Positions 8,009-15,397 of a stretch of 27,754 bases of DNA are shown piece by piece. The notes below the pieces were generated by a model. The model was not told the DNA's origin and made no database searches. It was given only the letters and a program-made list of their open reading frames with translations. Location: assembly GCA_902462065.1 (NCBI GenBank), contig CABQAK010000032.1, positions 1-27,754 of the forward strand. The letters run 5' to 3'. A program made the position numbers and the translations under genes. How positions within the stretch are numbered: position 1 is the first letter of the stretch; every line of letters begins with the position of its first letter. Source of the DNA: an uncultured Collinsella sp. Its GTDB lineage: Bacteria; Actinomycetota; Coriobacteriia; Coriobacteriales; Coriobacteriaceae.

Positions 8009-8098
8009 CGGCACTTGGGGACTGTCCCTAACTGCCGGCTGCCAGAGCTGTCCCCTTTGCACCAAAATGGTGCAGATTAACCTGTCCCCAATGCACCA
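8009..8098. repeat. Compound GGGGAC-core palindrome cluster
   Basis: The first hairpin is CGGCA (8009-8013)/TGCCG (8033-8037) with an inner GGGAC/GTCCC (8018-8028). The second is GCACCA/TGGTGC (8059-8073). CTGTCCCC occurs twice more, at 8048-8055 and 8082-8089, and TGCACCA recurs at 8092. This reads as a mosaic of the family's arms and cores between the PTS gene and prsA. Confidence 0.55.
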
Positions 8099-8165
8099 AG
8101 CGTGCCGCGGGGGCTGCGTTGTGACACAATGGCGTTTGTTCGATTCGTTATGCGAAAGGCCAACT

Positions 8166-9386
8166 ATGGCAAATAAGAAAAAGAACTCCGAGGCCGTGCC
8201 GACGCCCGAGCAGCAGGCCCGCGCTGCCTCCAGCTCTCGCAAGAAGCAGCGCAAGACGTACGTGTCTAAGACCGTCAAGATTGTCCTGGTGGTCATCGGC
8301 GTGCTGGCGATGCTGCTTTCCGTCTCGGCCATGGCGTGCTCCGGCCTTATGTCGCAGGCAGAGGATACCTCGGGCTACAAGCTTACCGGCGGTGTGGCCG
8401 CCACTATCAACGGCACCAACCTCACCGAGGACACCGTGACCAAGCAGATCATGAGCATGCGCACGTCCTACGGCTACACCAAGGACAAGGACTGGGCGCA
8501 GTATCTGGTCGACAACGACCTCACGCCCAAGAAGTACCGCAAGCAACTCATCGACTCCTACACGCAGCAGATTCTGCTTCAACAGGCACAGAAGGAAAAC
8601 GGCGTTACGGTGTCGGACGAGGAGGTCGAGAAGGCTTGGAAGGACGCGTGCAAGAGCGCGGGCGGTGCCAAGGCCTTTAAGAAGACCCTCAAGACCTACG
8701 GTTATACCGAGGACACCTACAAGGATTCGCTCAAGGAGAGCCTGGCGCAGCAGAAACTCAAGGATGCCGTCGCGCCCACGAGCAAGCCCAAGGACAGCGA
8801 GATCGTCGATTACATCAACGAAAACCTGTCCAGCTACAACGACGCCCGCCGCTCGTCGAACATTCTGATCAAGGTTGATTCCGACGCCTCCGACGAGGAC
8901 AAGGCTGCCGCCAAGGCCAAGGCGCAGGAGTGCCTGGACAAGATCAACTCCGGTGAGCTGAGCTTTGAGGACGCCGTGGAGCAGTATTCCGACGACACCG
9001 GCTCCAAGGAGAAGAAGGGCGATGTGGGTTGGGATAAGCTCACTACCTTCGTCGACAGCTACCAGACGGCGCTCGAGGGACTCAACAAGGGCGATGTGAG
9101 CGACGTGGTCGAGTCGACGTACGGCTACCACGTCATCAAGTGCACCGACTACTTCCATGTCGATAATCAGGTTGATGACATGAACCAGGTGCCCAAGGAC
9201 ATCAAAAAGTACGTCTCCAACGTGGTGAAGACGCAGGCGGCCAGCGCCGCGTACAGCGAGTGGCTGGAGCAGTACAAGAAGGATGCCGACATTACCGTCA
9301 ACCCCATGCCCAAGGACGTACCCTATAACGTGAGCCTGAAGGGCGTCACCAAGAGTTCGACCGACGATTCGTCGACGACTGAGTAA
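8166..9386 (+). CDS. prsA: PrsA-like peptidyl-prolyl isomerase, membrane anchored
   Basis: Extracytoplasmic foldases of the PrsA/SurA class help exported proteins fold. The 406-residue protein has a lysine-rich cytoplasmic start, a hydrophobic segment at about residues 37-60 (VVIGVLAMLLSVSAMACSG), a SurA_N-like helical region and a parvulin (PPIC) domain at about 226-326 (DDTGSKEKKGDVGWD, YGYHVIKC). The tail is low-complexity Ser/Thr. Cys58 in SAMAC is not a good lipobox (Ala at -3), so a signal anchor is more likely than a lipoprotein. The start at 8166 has GAAAGG at 8154-8159; the longer frame from 8067 reads through repeat sequence. Substrates are unknown; secreted sortase clients are one possibility. 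Confidence 0.88.
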   Translation: MANKKKNSEAVPTPEQQARAASSSRKKQRKTYVSKTVKIVLVVIGVLAMLLSVSAMACSGLMSQAEDTSGYKLTGGVAATINGTNLTEDTVTKQIMSMRTSYGYTKDKDWAQYLVDNDLTPKKYRKQLIDSYTQQILLQQAQKENGVTVSDEEVEKAWKDACKSAGGAKAFKKTLKTYGYTEDTYKDSLKESLAQQKLKDAVAPTSKPKDSEIVDYINENLSSYNDARRSSNILIKVDSDASDEDKAAAKAKAQECLDKINSGELSFEDAVEQYSDDTGSKEKKGDVGWDKLTTFVDSYQTALEGLNKGDVSDVVESTYGYHVIKCTDYFHVDNQVDDMNQVPKDIKKYVSNVVKTQAASAAYSEWLEQYKKDADITVNPMPKDVPYNVSLKGVTKSSTDDSSTTE

Positions 9387-9440
9387 TCATGGGGCGGTGC
9401 TCGCGCGAGTGCCGCCCACGCTATTAGAGAGGATTTGCAG

Positions 9441-9884
9441 ATGACCAACGAAGAGCTGCAGAAGGAAATGATCGCGGCCATGAAGGCCAAGGACAAGGTT
9501 CGCCTGTCCATCATTCGCCAGGTCAAGGCCGAGGTGAAGAATATCGAGGTCAATGAGCGCCGCGATGTGACCGAGGAAGACGTCAACAGCATGATCAAGC
9601 GTCTGATCAAGCAGACGAGCGAGACGCTGGAGATGTCCATCAAGGCCGGCACCGACCAGGAGCGTACCGACAACCTGACCGAGCAGGTCAAGATTCTGGA
9701 GAGTCTGCTGCCCGCACAGGTTTCGGGCGAGGAGCTCGAGGCGCTGATCGAGCAGGTTATCGCCGAGCTGGGCGCCACGTCCAAGAAGCAGATGGGCCAG
9801 GTTATGGGTGCCCTGGGCAAGGCCACCGGCGGCAACTTCGATAAGCCGGCCGCGGCAAAGATCGTCGGCGCAAAGCTGGCTTAA
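9441..9884 (+). CDS. yqeY: GatB/YqeY domain protein
   Basis: YqeY proteins resemble the tRNA-binding tail of the GatB amidotransferase subunit; their cellular role is not settled. The 147-residue product is helical and charged and shows the family pattern: EEMIAAMKAKDK-like start (KEMIAAMKAKDKVRL), RREVTEED-like ERRDVTEEDV, EQVKILESLLPAQVSGEEL, and the C-terminal KKQMGQVMGALGKATGG loop with the usual glycines. The length matches the family. The ATG at 9441 has AGAGAGGA (9426-9433) upstream; the in-frame TTG at 9435 is too close to it. A terminator follows 30 nt after the stop. Confidence 0.93.
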   Translation: MTNEELQKEMIAAMKAKDKVRLSIIRQVKAEVKNIEVNERRDVTEEDVNSMIKRLIKQTSETLEMSIKAGTDQERTDNLTEQVKILESLLPAQVSGEELEALIEQVIAELGATSKKQMGQVMGALGKATGGNFDKPAAAKIVGAKLA

Positions 9885-9913
9885 GGGCTGGCCGACACAT
9901 AGCCGATGCTGAG

Positions 9914-9944
9914 GGGCGTGACCATTGCGGTCGCGCCCTTTTTT
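9914..9944 (+). terminator. Terminator after yqeY
   Basis: GGGCGTGACC (9914-9923) pairs with GGTCGCGCCC (9929-9938), one G-T wobble, 5-nt loop, followed by TTTTTT (9939-9944). Confidence 0.9.
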
Positions 9945-9986
9945 GTTGGCCGATGAAGGGCGCCTCCCCTGGCTGGTCATTGGGTG

Positions 9987-10053
9987 CTCATTGGGGACAG
10001 ACTTAAATGAGTGCCCAATGAGCAGGCACTCATTTAAGTCTGTCCCCAATGAG
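9987..10053. repeat. Perfect 29-bp-arm palindrome with GGGGACAG core
   Basis: Arms 9987-10015 and 10025-10053 are exact reverse complements over 29 nt, with a 9-nt loop. The left arm reads CTCATTGGGGACAGACTT and onward. A second pairing is possible: TGCTCATTGGG (9985-9995) with CCCAATGAGCA (10014-10024), exclusive of the first. It lies between the yqeY terminator and the amino acid transporter promoter region. Confidence 0.85.
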
Positions 10054-10118
10054 TGGGTTAAAGGTTGCGGGTTCTTTACGGGAATGTAGTGTGGGCTGCG
10101 GAAACGCGGTTCTTTCCG

Positions 10119-10124
10119 TACAAT
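10119..10124 (+). promoter_or_regulatory. Candidate -10 box of the amino acid ABC operon
   Basis: TACAAT followed by AG lies 36 nt before the ATPase start. The same GTACAATAG string occurs before folP (27061-27069). No clear -35 is visible. Confidence 0.4.
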
Positions 10125-10159
10125 AGTTCAACTCGTGTAAACGCAGGGAAGGGACATTC

Positions 10160-10891
10160 ATGGCAGACATGATCGAGATCAAGCATCTCAACAAGTACTT
10201 TGGCGACCTGCATGTGCTCAAAGATATCAATCTCACCGTCAAGCGCGGCGAGAAGCTCGTAATGATCGGGCCTTCCGGCTCGGGTAAGTCGACGCTCATC
10301 CGTTGCGTCGATTATCTGGAGGAGCCCACGTCGGGCGAGGTCGTCATCGACGGTACGCCGCTCACCAAAAAGAATCACCTGGAGATGGCTCGCAAGTACA
10401 GCTCCATGGTGTTTCAGCAGTTCAACCTGTATCCCAACATGACGGTGCTGGGCAACCTGACGCTCGCACCCATCAAGCTGCAAAAGAAGAGCAAGGAGGA
10501 GGCGACCGAGATCGCCATTGCCGCGCTCAAGCGCGTCGGCATGGCGCATAAGGCCGGCGAGTATCCGCAGAATCTCTCGGGCGGTCAGCAGCAGCGCATC
10601 GCCATCGCCCGTGCCCTGTGCACCAAGCAGCCCATCATCCTGTTTGACGAGCCGACCTCGGCGCTCGACCCCGAGATGGTCCAGGAAGTCTTGGACGTTA
10701 TGATTGAGCTCGCGCAGGAGGACATCACCATGATCTGCGTGACGCACGAGATGGGCTTTGCGCGCCAGGTGGCCGACCGCGTCATCTTTATGGAGGACGG
10801 CCGCATCCTGGAGGAGGGCACGCCCGAGCACTTCTTCGATAACCCCGAGAACCCGCGCTGCCGCGAGTTCCTGTCCAAGATTCTGCATTAG
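10160..10891 (+). CDS. Polar amino acid ABC transporter ATP-binding protein (GlnQ type)
   Basis: This is the cytoplasmic ATPase of a polar amino acid importer. The 243-residue protein has Walker A GPSGSGKST (37-45), a Q-loop in MVFQQFNLYPNMTVL, the signature LSGGQQQRIAIARAL, Walker B IILFDEPTSALDPE and the H-loop CVTHEMGFA. All match the GlnQ/GltL/ArtP branch in order and length. The ATG at 10160 has GGGAAGGGA (10146-10154). The receptor gene begins within 10 nt of its stop, so the four transporter genes form one operon. Substrate must be judged from the receptor. Confidence 0.95.
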   Translation: MADMIEIKHLNKYFGDLHVLKDINLTVKRGEKLVMIGPSGSGKSTLIRCVDYLEEPTSGEVVIDGTPLTKKNHLEMARKYSSMVFQQFNLYPNMTVLGNLTLAPIKLQKKSKEEATEIAIAALKRVGMAHKAGEYPQNLSGGQQQRIAIARALCTKQPIILFDEPTSALDPEMVQEVLDVMIELAQEDITMICVTHEMGFARQVADRVIFMEDGRILEEGTPEHFFDNPENPRCREFLSKILH

Positions 10892-10899
10892 GCGCGGTG

Positions 10900-11775
10900 A
10901 TGGACATGACGGATATGACGAGGGCGGCCGTGTCACGCCGTCACTTTTTGCAGCTGGCTGGTGCCGGCATGCTCGCACTGACGGGGACCGCGCTTACCGG
11001 TTGCGGCAACTCCACCAGCGGCGAGGGCTCCGACAAGGGGTCCAAGCTTGCGGCCATTAAGTCGCGTGGCCATCTGAATGCCGGCGTTAAGAAGGATGTT
11101 CCCGGCTACGGCTATTACGACACTGCCAAGGGCCGCTTTGAGGGCATGGAAGTCGATTTGTGCTACCAGATCGCCGCTGCCGTCTTTGGTGTGAGCTACA
11201 AGGAGGCTCGTGCCCAGGAGCTTGTCGAGTTTACCGACGTAACGCCCAAGACGCGCGGCCCGCTGATCGATAACGGCCAACTCGACGTGGTCGCGGCGAC
11301 CTACACCATCACCGACGAGCGCAAGAAGAGCTGGGATTTCTCGACGCCGTACCGCACCGACTACGTAGGACTCATGGTCAAGAAGCGTTCGGGCTTTACC
11401 TCGATTGAGGACCTGGACGGCAAGGTCATCGGCGTGAGCCAGGGTGCTACCACGCAGGGCCTGATCGAGCAGATGATCAAGGACAACGGCTTTAGCTGCA
11501 AGCCCGAGTTTAGGGCCTTTAGCGGCTACCCCATCATCAAGAGTTCGCTCGACGCCGGCAATATCGATGTCTTTGCCATGGACCGCTCCACGCTGGCCGG
11601 TTACATGAACGAGACCGTTGAGCTGCTGCAGCCCGAGGTCAAGTTTGGCGAGCAGGGCTACGGCGTGGCGACCAAGAAGGGCTGCGACCTTTCGGCCGTG
11701 GTCGATCAGGTGATTTGCGATCGCCTGGCCGACGGTTGGCTCGACCAAGAGGTCAAGACCTGGGGTCTTGTATAG
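10900..11775 (+). CDS. Amino acid ABC transporter substrate-binding lipoprotein, Tat-type signal
   Basis: This receptor captures the amino acid outside the membrane. The predicted signal peptide has SRRHFLQL, a twin-arginine motif, a hydrophobic stretch and the lipobox LTGC (Cys35), so Tat export and lipid anchoring are likely. The mature domain follows the SBP_bac_3 pattern. FTDVTPKTRGPLIDNGQLDV and ITDERKKSWDFSTPYRTD resemble aspartate/glutamate receptors of the PEB1/GluB type, suggesting acidic amino acids (inference). Length is 291 residues from the ATG at 10900. GTG at 10897 and ATGs at 10906 and 10915 are possible starts, since no strong ribosome binding site separates them; translation is probably coupled to the ATPase gene. 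Confidence 0.9.
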   Translation: MDMTDMTRAAVSRRHFLQLAGAGMLALTGTALTGCGNSTSGEGSDKGSKLAAIKSRGHLNAGVKKDVPGYGYYDTAKGRFEGMEVDLCYQIAAAVFGVSYKEARAQELVEFTDVTPKTRGPLIDNGQLDVVAATYTITDERKKSWDFSTPYRTDYVGLMVKKRSGFTSIEDLDGKVIGVSQGATTQGLIEQMIKDNGFSCKPEFRAFSGYPIIKSSLDAGNIDVFAMDRSTLAGYMNETVELLQPEVKFGEQGYGVATKKGCDLSAVVDQVICDRLADGWLDQEVKTWGLV

Positions 11776-11800
11776 GCGCATCGTCCAAGGAAGGAATCGA

Positions 11801-12547
11801 ATGCTCGAAGGATTATTTGACGCCGACCGTTGGTCGACGACATTTCAAAACATGGGGCCCTTCTGGGAGGGCTTTGGTGTGACGCTACAGGTGGTCGTTG
11901 CCGGTCTGCTGCTGTCGCTGGTGCTGGGCACGCTGCTGGGCGTGTTCTCAACCACTCGTTCACGCGTGCTGCGCACCATAAGCCGCGTGTACGTGGAGTT
12001 TTACCAGAACACCCCGTTGCCCGTGCAGGTGCTCTTTATGTACATGGCCGGTCCGCAGTTTTTGCAGGCCATAACCGGTGCCGACCAGCCGGTGCGCATC
12101 GCGCCGTTCGTGCTGGGCTTCTTGGGTGTGGGCCTGTATCACGCGGCCTACATTTCGGAGGTCATCCGCACTGGTATCGAGGCGGTTCCGCGCGGTCAGA
12201 TGGAAGCGGCCCAGAGCCAGGGCTTCACCCGTGCGCAGGCGTATTGGTACATCGTGCTGCCCCAGACATTCAAGATCATTCTGCCGCCGCTGTGTAACCA
12301 GGCGCTCAACCTGGTCAAGAACACGTCGGTGCTGGCACTTGTGGCCGGCGGCGACCTTATGTACCGTTCCGACAACTTTGTGAGTCTGTACGGTTACCTG
12401 CAGGGATACATCGTCTGCTGCCTTATGTACTTTATCATCTGCTTTCCGCTCGCCATGCTGCTGCAGTGGCTCGAGCGCCGCTCCAAGGAGCGTCCGCGCG
12501 GCGTGAGCCTGGCCGAGCTGGGGCTCGACAACGTAGAGGAGGCCTAG
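11801..12547 (+). CDS. Amino acid ABC transporter permease 1 (HisM/GltJ family)
   Basis: This is one of two inner-membrane subunits of the importer. The 248-residue protein has several hydrophobic segments starting at about residue 25 (FGVTLQVVVAGLLLSLVLG). The cytoplasmic EAA loop (AVPRGQMEAAQSQGF, then VLPQTFKIILPPL) contacts the ATPase. Family signatures include EFYQNTPLPVQVLF. The ATG at 11801 follows AAGGAAGGA (11788-11796); the frame extends upstream to 11768, overlapping the receptor gene, but lacks a start signal there. The stop is 3 nt before the next permease. Confidence 0.94.
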   Translation: MLEGLFDADRWSTTFQNMGPFWEGFGVTLQVVVAGLLLSLVLGTLLGVFSTTRSRVLRTISRVYVEFYQNTPLPVQVLFMYMAGPQFLQAITGADQPVRIAPFVLGFLGVGLYHAAYISEVIRTGIEAVPRGQMEAAQSQGFTRAQAYWYIVLPQTFKIILPPLCNQALNLVKNTSVLALVAGGDLMYRSDNFVSLYGYLQGYIVCCLMYFIICFPLAMLLQWLERRSKERPRGVSLAELGLDNVEEA

Positions 12548-12550
12548 CGC

Positions 12551-13189
12551 ATGGAAATCTTCAACGCGACCAACCTGCTCTACATTTGGGGCGGCTTTGT
12601 TAAGACGATCGAGATCTCGGCGCTGTCGATCTTTTTCTCGCTCATCTTTGGCACGGTGCTGGCGCTCGTTAAAAGCTACGCGCCCCGCCCGTTCCGTATT
12701 TTGGTGAGCGCCTATATCGAGTTGTTCCGCTGCACGCCAAACCTGCTGTGGATCCTGTTTATCTACTTTACGGTGCAGGGTTTGGACATTGTGATTTCGA
12801 CCATCGCCTTTACGCTGTTTACCAGCGCTGTTATGGCCGAGATTGTGCGCGGCGGCCTCAACTCGATTCCGCGCGGCCAGTTTGAGGCAGCGCAGAGCCA
12901 AGGCTTTGGCTTCTTTGCCACCATGCGCTACATCATTCTGCCGCAGACGTTTAAGACGATCATTCCGGCGCTGTTTAGCCAGTGCACGACTGTCATCAAG
13001 GACAGCTCGTATCTTTCGGGCATTAACGTGGCCGAGCTCATGTACACGGCAAACGTCGTGATGGCCCACGCGATCGACCTGTCGCAGGTGCTTATGCTCT
13101 ACGGCCTGGTGTTTGCGATGTACTTTGTGCTCAACTTTGGTATCTCGCTGCTGGTCCGAGCGTATCAGCGCCGCATCGTGGCAGCGTAG
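12551..13189 (+). CDS. Amino acid ABC transporter permease 2 (HisM/GltK family)
   Basis: This is the second permease of the importer and should pair with the first as a heterodimer. The 212-residue protein has the HEQ-like start (IWGGFVKTIEISALSIFFSL), ELFRCTPNLLWILFI and the EAA loop SIPRGQFEAAQSQGFGF with ILPQTFKTIIPALFSQ. The ATG at 12551 has AGAGGAGG (12535-12542), which lies in the end of the preceding gene, so the two are translationally linked. A perfect palindrome starts 2 nt after its stop and may protect or end the transporter message. Confidence 0.94.
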   Translation: MEIFNATNLLYIWGGFVKTIEISALSIFFSLIFGTVLALVKSYAPRPFRILVSAYIELFRCTPNLLWILFIYFTVQGLDIVISTIAFTLFTSAVMAEIVRGGLNSIPRGQFEAAQSQGFGFFATMRYIILPQTFKTIIPALFSQCTTVIKDSSYLSGINVAELMYTANVVMAHAIDLSQVLMLYGLVFAMYFVLNFGISLLVRAYQRRIVAA

Positions 13190-13190
13190 A

Positions 13191-13221
13191 ATGTGACAAA
13201 GGGACTGTCCCTTTGTCACAT
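13191..13221. repeat. Perfect palindrome with GGGAC core
   Basis: ATGTGACAAAGGGA (13191-13204) is exactly complementary to TCCCTTTGTCACAT (13208-13221) around CTG. It starts 2 nt after the permease stop and ends 1 nt before the AGAAAGG ribosome binding site of the next gene. Confidence 0.85.
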
Positions 13222-13237
13222 AGAGAAAGGAATCGCG

Positions 13238-13861
13238 ATGAGCGATCTGGAGAATAAGAAGAATCCTGTGGTCATTACCATCGCGCGCGACTTTGGCGCC
13301 GAGGGCCACGAGATTGGTCGCATGCTTGCCGACGAGTTGGGGATTCCGCTGTACGATAACGAGCTGCTGGTACGTGCGTCGCTGCGCGCGGGCGAGTCGC
13401 TCGATAAGATGGCCGCCTATGACGAACGTCTGGCCGTTGAGAACATGGCGTTTCTGCCCGACCGCTACGATGCGCGTTCGTACTCGGATAAGTTGTTCCA
13501 AAAGATGAGCCAGGTGATTTTGGATTTGGGCGAGACCGAGAGCTGCATTATCGAAGGCCGCCTGTCCGATTATCTGCTTCGCAACAACCCCAACCACATT
13601 GCCGTGTTGGTGACCGCTCCCTTTGAGGACCGCGTCGAGATCGTGCGCAAGAAGCGTGGCCTTAACAAAAAGAAGGGCGCCAAGCTGGTCAAACAGCAGC
13701 AGAAGGCGCGCGAGGCGTTCTATAAGCGCTACAGTGCCGGCAAATGGAAGATGACGAGCGGTAAGGATATCGTAGTCAACCGCGCCAAGCTGGGCCGCGA
13801 AGGCTGCAAGGACGTCATCGCCGCGGCCTACCGCTACAAGGTGGCCCAACTCGAAGGCTAA
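13238..13861 (+). CDS. Cytidylate kinase-like family protein
   Basis: This is a P-loop-like nucleotide kinase relative of the Cytidylate_kin2 group; the actual substrate is unknown. The 207-residue protein begins with VVITIARDFGAEGHEIGRML, which matches the group's variant P-loop (ITISRxxGSGGxxIG), then ELGIPLYDNELL. Later motifs are CIIEGRLSDYLLRNNP and a basic lid region (RKKRGLNKKKGAKLVKQQQK). The C-terminal segment DIVVNRAKLGREGC is also typical. The ATG at 13238 follows GAGAAAGG (13223-13230); an upstream GTG at 13193 lies inside the palindrome and is rejected. It is the last gene of the plus-strand run, so it may be cotranscribed with the transporter, with no evident functional tie. Confidence 0.85.
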   Translation: MSDLENKKNPVVITIARDFGAEGHEIGRMLADELGIPLYDNELLVRASLRAGESLDKMAAYDERLAVENMAFLPDRYDARSYSDKLFQKMSQVILDLGETESCIIEGRLSDYLLRNNPNHIAVLVTAPFEDRVEIVRKKRGLNKKKGAKLVKQQQKAREAFYKRYSAGKWKMTSGKDIVVNRAKLGREGCKDVIAAAYRYKVAQLEG

Positions 13862-13870
13862 CCGACCAAA

Positions 13871-13905
13871 ACCACCACAAAGGGGACAGGCACCTTTGTG
13901 GTGGT
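13871..13905. repeat. Palindrome with GGGGACAGG in the loop
   Basis: ACCACCACAAAGG (13871-13883) pairs perfectly with CCTTTGTGGTGGT (13893-13905); the loop and adjoining bases give GGGGACAGG. It lies 9 nt after the kinase stop. Confidence 0.8.
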
Positions 13906-13921
13906 GGGACGGCCGGCATAG

Positions 13922-13959
13922 AAAAAGTCCCCGCCGGGCGTGTGCTCGACGGGGACTTT
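13922..13959. terminator. Bidirectional terminator between the kinase gene and nfnB
   Basis: AAAGTCCCCG (13924-13933) pairs with CGGGGACTTT (13950-13959). The A-run at 13922-13926 gives a U-run for minus-strand transcripts ending nfnB; the plus-strand side has a short TTT. Confidence 0.8.
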
Positions 13960-13987
13960 GCCGTTTGATGGCTAGCGCTGAGGGTGA

Positions 13988-15397
13988 TTACTCGCCCAGC
14001 AGGCTCTTGGTGATGGAGGCAGCGGCCTTCTTGCCGGCGCCCATCGCCAGAATGACCGTAGCGGCACCGGTGACGATGTCGCCGCCGGCCCAGATGCGGG
14101 GATCGGTGGTCTGGCCGGTCTCCTCGTCGGCAACGATGTAGCCCCACTTGTTGAGCTCCATCTTGCCGCCGATCTTGGCAGCGAAGGGGTTGGCGTTGGT
14201 GCCGATAGCCGAGATCGCGACGTCGCAGGGGATCTCCTCGATGGCGCCCTCGATGGGCACCGGGCGACGACGGCCGGACTCGTCGGGCTCGCCGAGCTCC
14301 ATCTTCTGGACCTTGACGGCGCACACGGAGCCGTCCTCGCCAGCGACAAACTCGAGCGGGGAGACGAGCGGCAGAACCTCGACGCCCTCGGCCTTAGCAT
14401 GATGCAGCTCGGCGCGACGGCAAGGCATCTCGTCCTCGGTACGACGATAGGCGATGATGGCGTGCTCGGCGCCCAGACGCTTGGCGGTACGGACGGCGTC
14501 CATAGCCACGTTGCCGCCACCAAAGACGACGACGTTCTTGCCGTGCTTGGTGGGGGTGTCGTACTCGGGGAACTTGTTGGCCTTCATCAGGTTCACGCGG
14601 GTGAGGTACTCGTTTGCGAAGAAGACGTTGGGCAGGTTCTCGCCGGGGACGTTGAGGAACTTGGGCAGGCCAGCGCCGGTTGCCACGTAGATGGCGTCGA
14701 AGCCCTGCTCGAACAGCTCCTCGGCCGTGGCCATGTTGCCCACGACGGAGTTGTACTCAAACTTGACGCCCATGTCCTCCAGGCCGTCAATCTCGCGTTT
14801 GACGACCGCCTTGGGCAGACGGAACTCGGGGATGCCGTAGACCAGCACACCGCCGCCGGTGAAGAAGGCCTCGAAGACGGTAACGTCAAAGCCGTTACGG
14901 GCGAGCTCGCCGGCGCAGGTGATGCCGGACGGGCCGGAGCCGACGACGGCGACCTTCTTGCCGTTCTTGGGGGCCATCTTGGGCGTGGAGGCGAGCTCGG
15001 GGCGATCACCCAGGAAGCGCTCGAGCTGGCCGATGGCCACGGGCTCGGACTTCTTACCACGGATGCACTTGCCCTCGCACTGGTTCTCCTGCGGGCAGAC
15101 GCGGCCGCAGATGGCGGGAAGCATGGAGTCCTCGCGGATGGTATCGAGAGCGCCGCCGAAGTCCTTCGCGCGGATCTGCTCGATAAAGCGGGGAATGTTG
15201 ATGTTGACGGGGCAGCCCTCAACACAGAACGGCTTCTTGCAGTTGAGGCAGCGCTCGGCCTCGGCCAGCGCCATCTCCTCGGTGAAGCCCTTGTCGACGG
15301 GGCGGAAGTCGCAGGCGCGCTCGGCAGCCGGCTCCTCGTTATCGGGGGTGCGGGGCGACTTCATATCGGCAACGAAACGACCGTTAACTAGTGGCAT
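13988..15397 (-). CDS. nfnB: NfnB / glutamate synthase small-subunit-type flavoprotein
   Basis: The 469-residue protein has two N-terminal 4Fe-4S motifs (Cys50, 53, 58, 62 and Cys97, 101, 107, 111), an FAD site VVGSGPSGITCAGELA (about 152) and an NADPH site VVVFGGGNVAMDAVRTA (about 294). This is the GltD/NfnB architecture. On its own it could be called NADPH-dependent glutamate synthase (GltA). The partner next to it is an NfnA-type subunit and no large GltB is present, so an Nfn complex is the better call: it would couple ferredoxin and NADH to NADP+ by electron bifurcation. The start at 15397 overlaps the partner's stop by 10 nt, showing translational coupling. Confidence 0.88.
   Translation of the reverse strand: MPLVNGRFVADMKSPRTPDNEEPAAERACDFRPVDKGFTEEMALAEAERCLNCKKPFCVEGCPVNINIPRFIEQIRAKDFGGALDTIREDSMLPAICGRVCPQENQCEGKCIRGKKSEPVAIGQLERFLGDRPELASTPKMAPKNGKKVAVVGSGPSGITCAGELARNGFDVTVFEAFFTGGGVLVYGIPEFRLPKAVVKREIDGLEDMGVKFEYNSVVGNMATAEELFEQGFDAIYVATGAGLPKFLNVPGENLPNVFFANEYLTRVNLMKANKFPEYDTPTKHGKNVVVFGGGNVAMDAVRTAKRLGAEHAIIAYRRTEDEMPCRRAELHHAKAEGVEVLPLVSPLEFVAGEDGSVCAVKVQKMELGEPDESGRRRPVPIEGAIEEIPCDVAISAIGTNANPFAAKIGGKMELNKWGYIVADEETGQTTDPRIWAGGDIVTGAATVILAMGAGKKAAASITKSLLGE

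Noticed and set aside
8009..8098. CRISPR-like repeat array
   Set aside because: Repeats are short, unevenly spaced and palindromic mosaics; there are no regular spacers or cas genes.
8320..8345. Lipobox in the PrsA-like protein
   Set aside because: The cysteine in SAMAC has Ala at -3, so a plain membrane anchor fits better.
11960..13849. Minus-strand open frame of 629 codons
   Set aside because: It is antisense to three well-supported genes, has low-complexity His/Arg/Gln-rich composition typical of GC-rich shadow frames, and no ribosome binding site.
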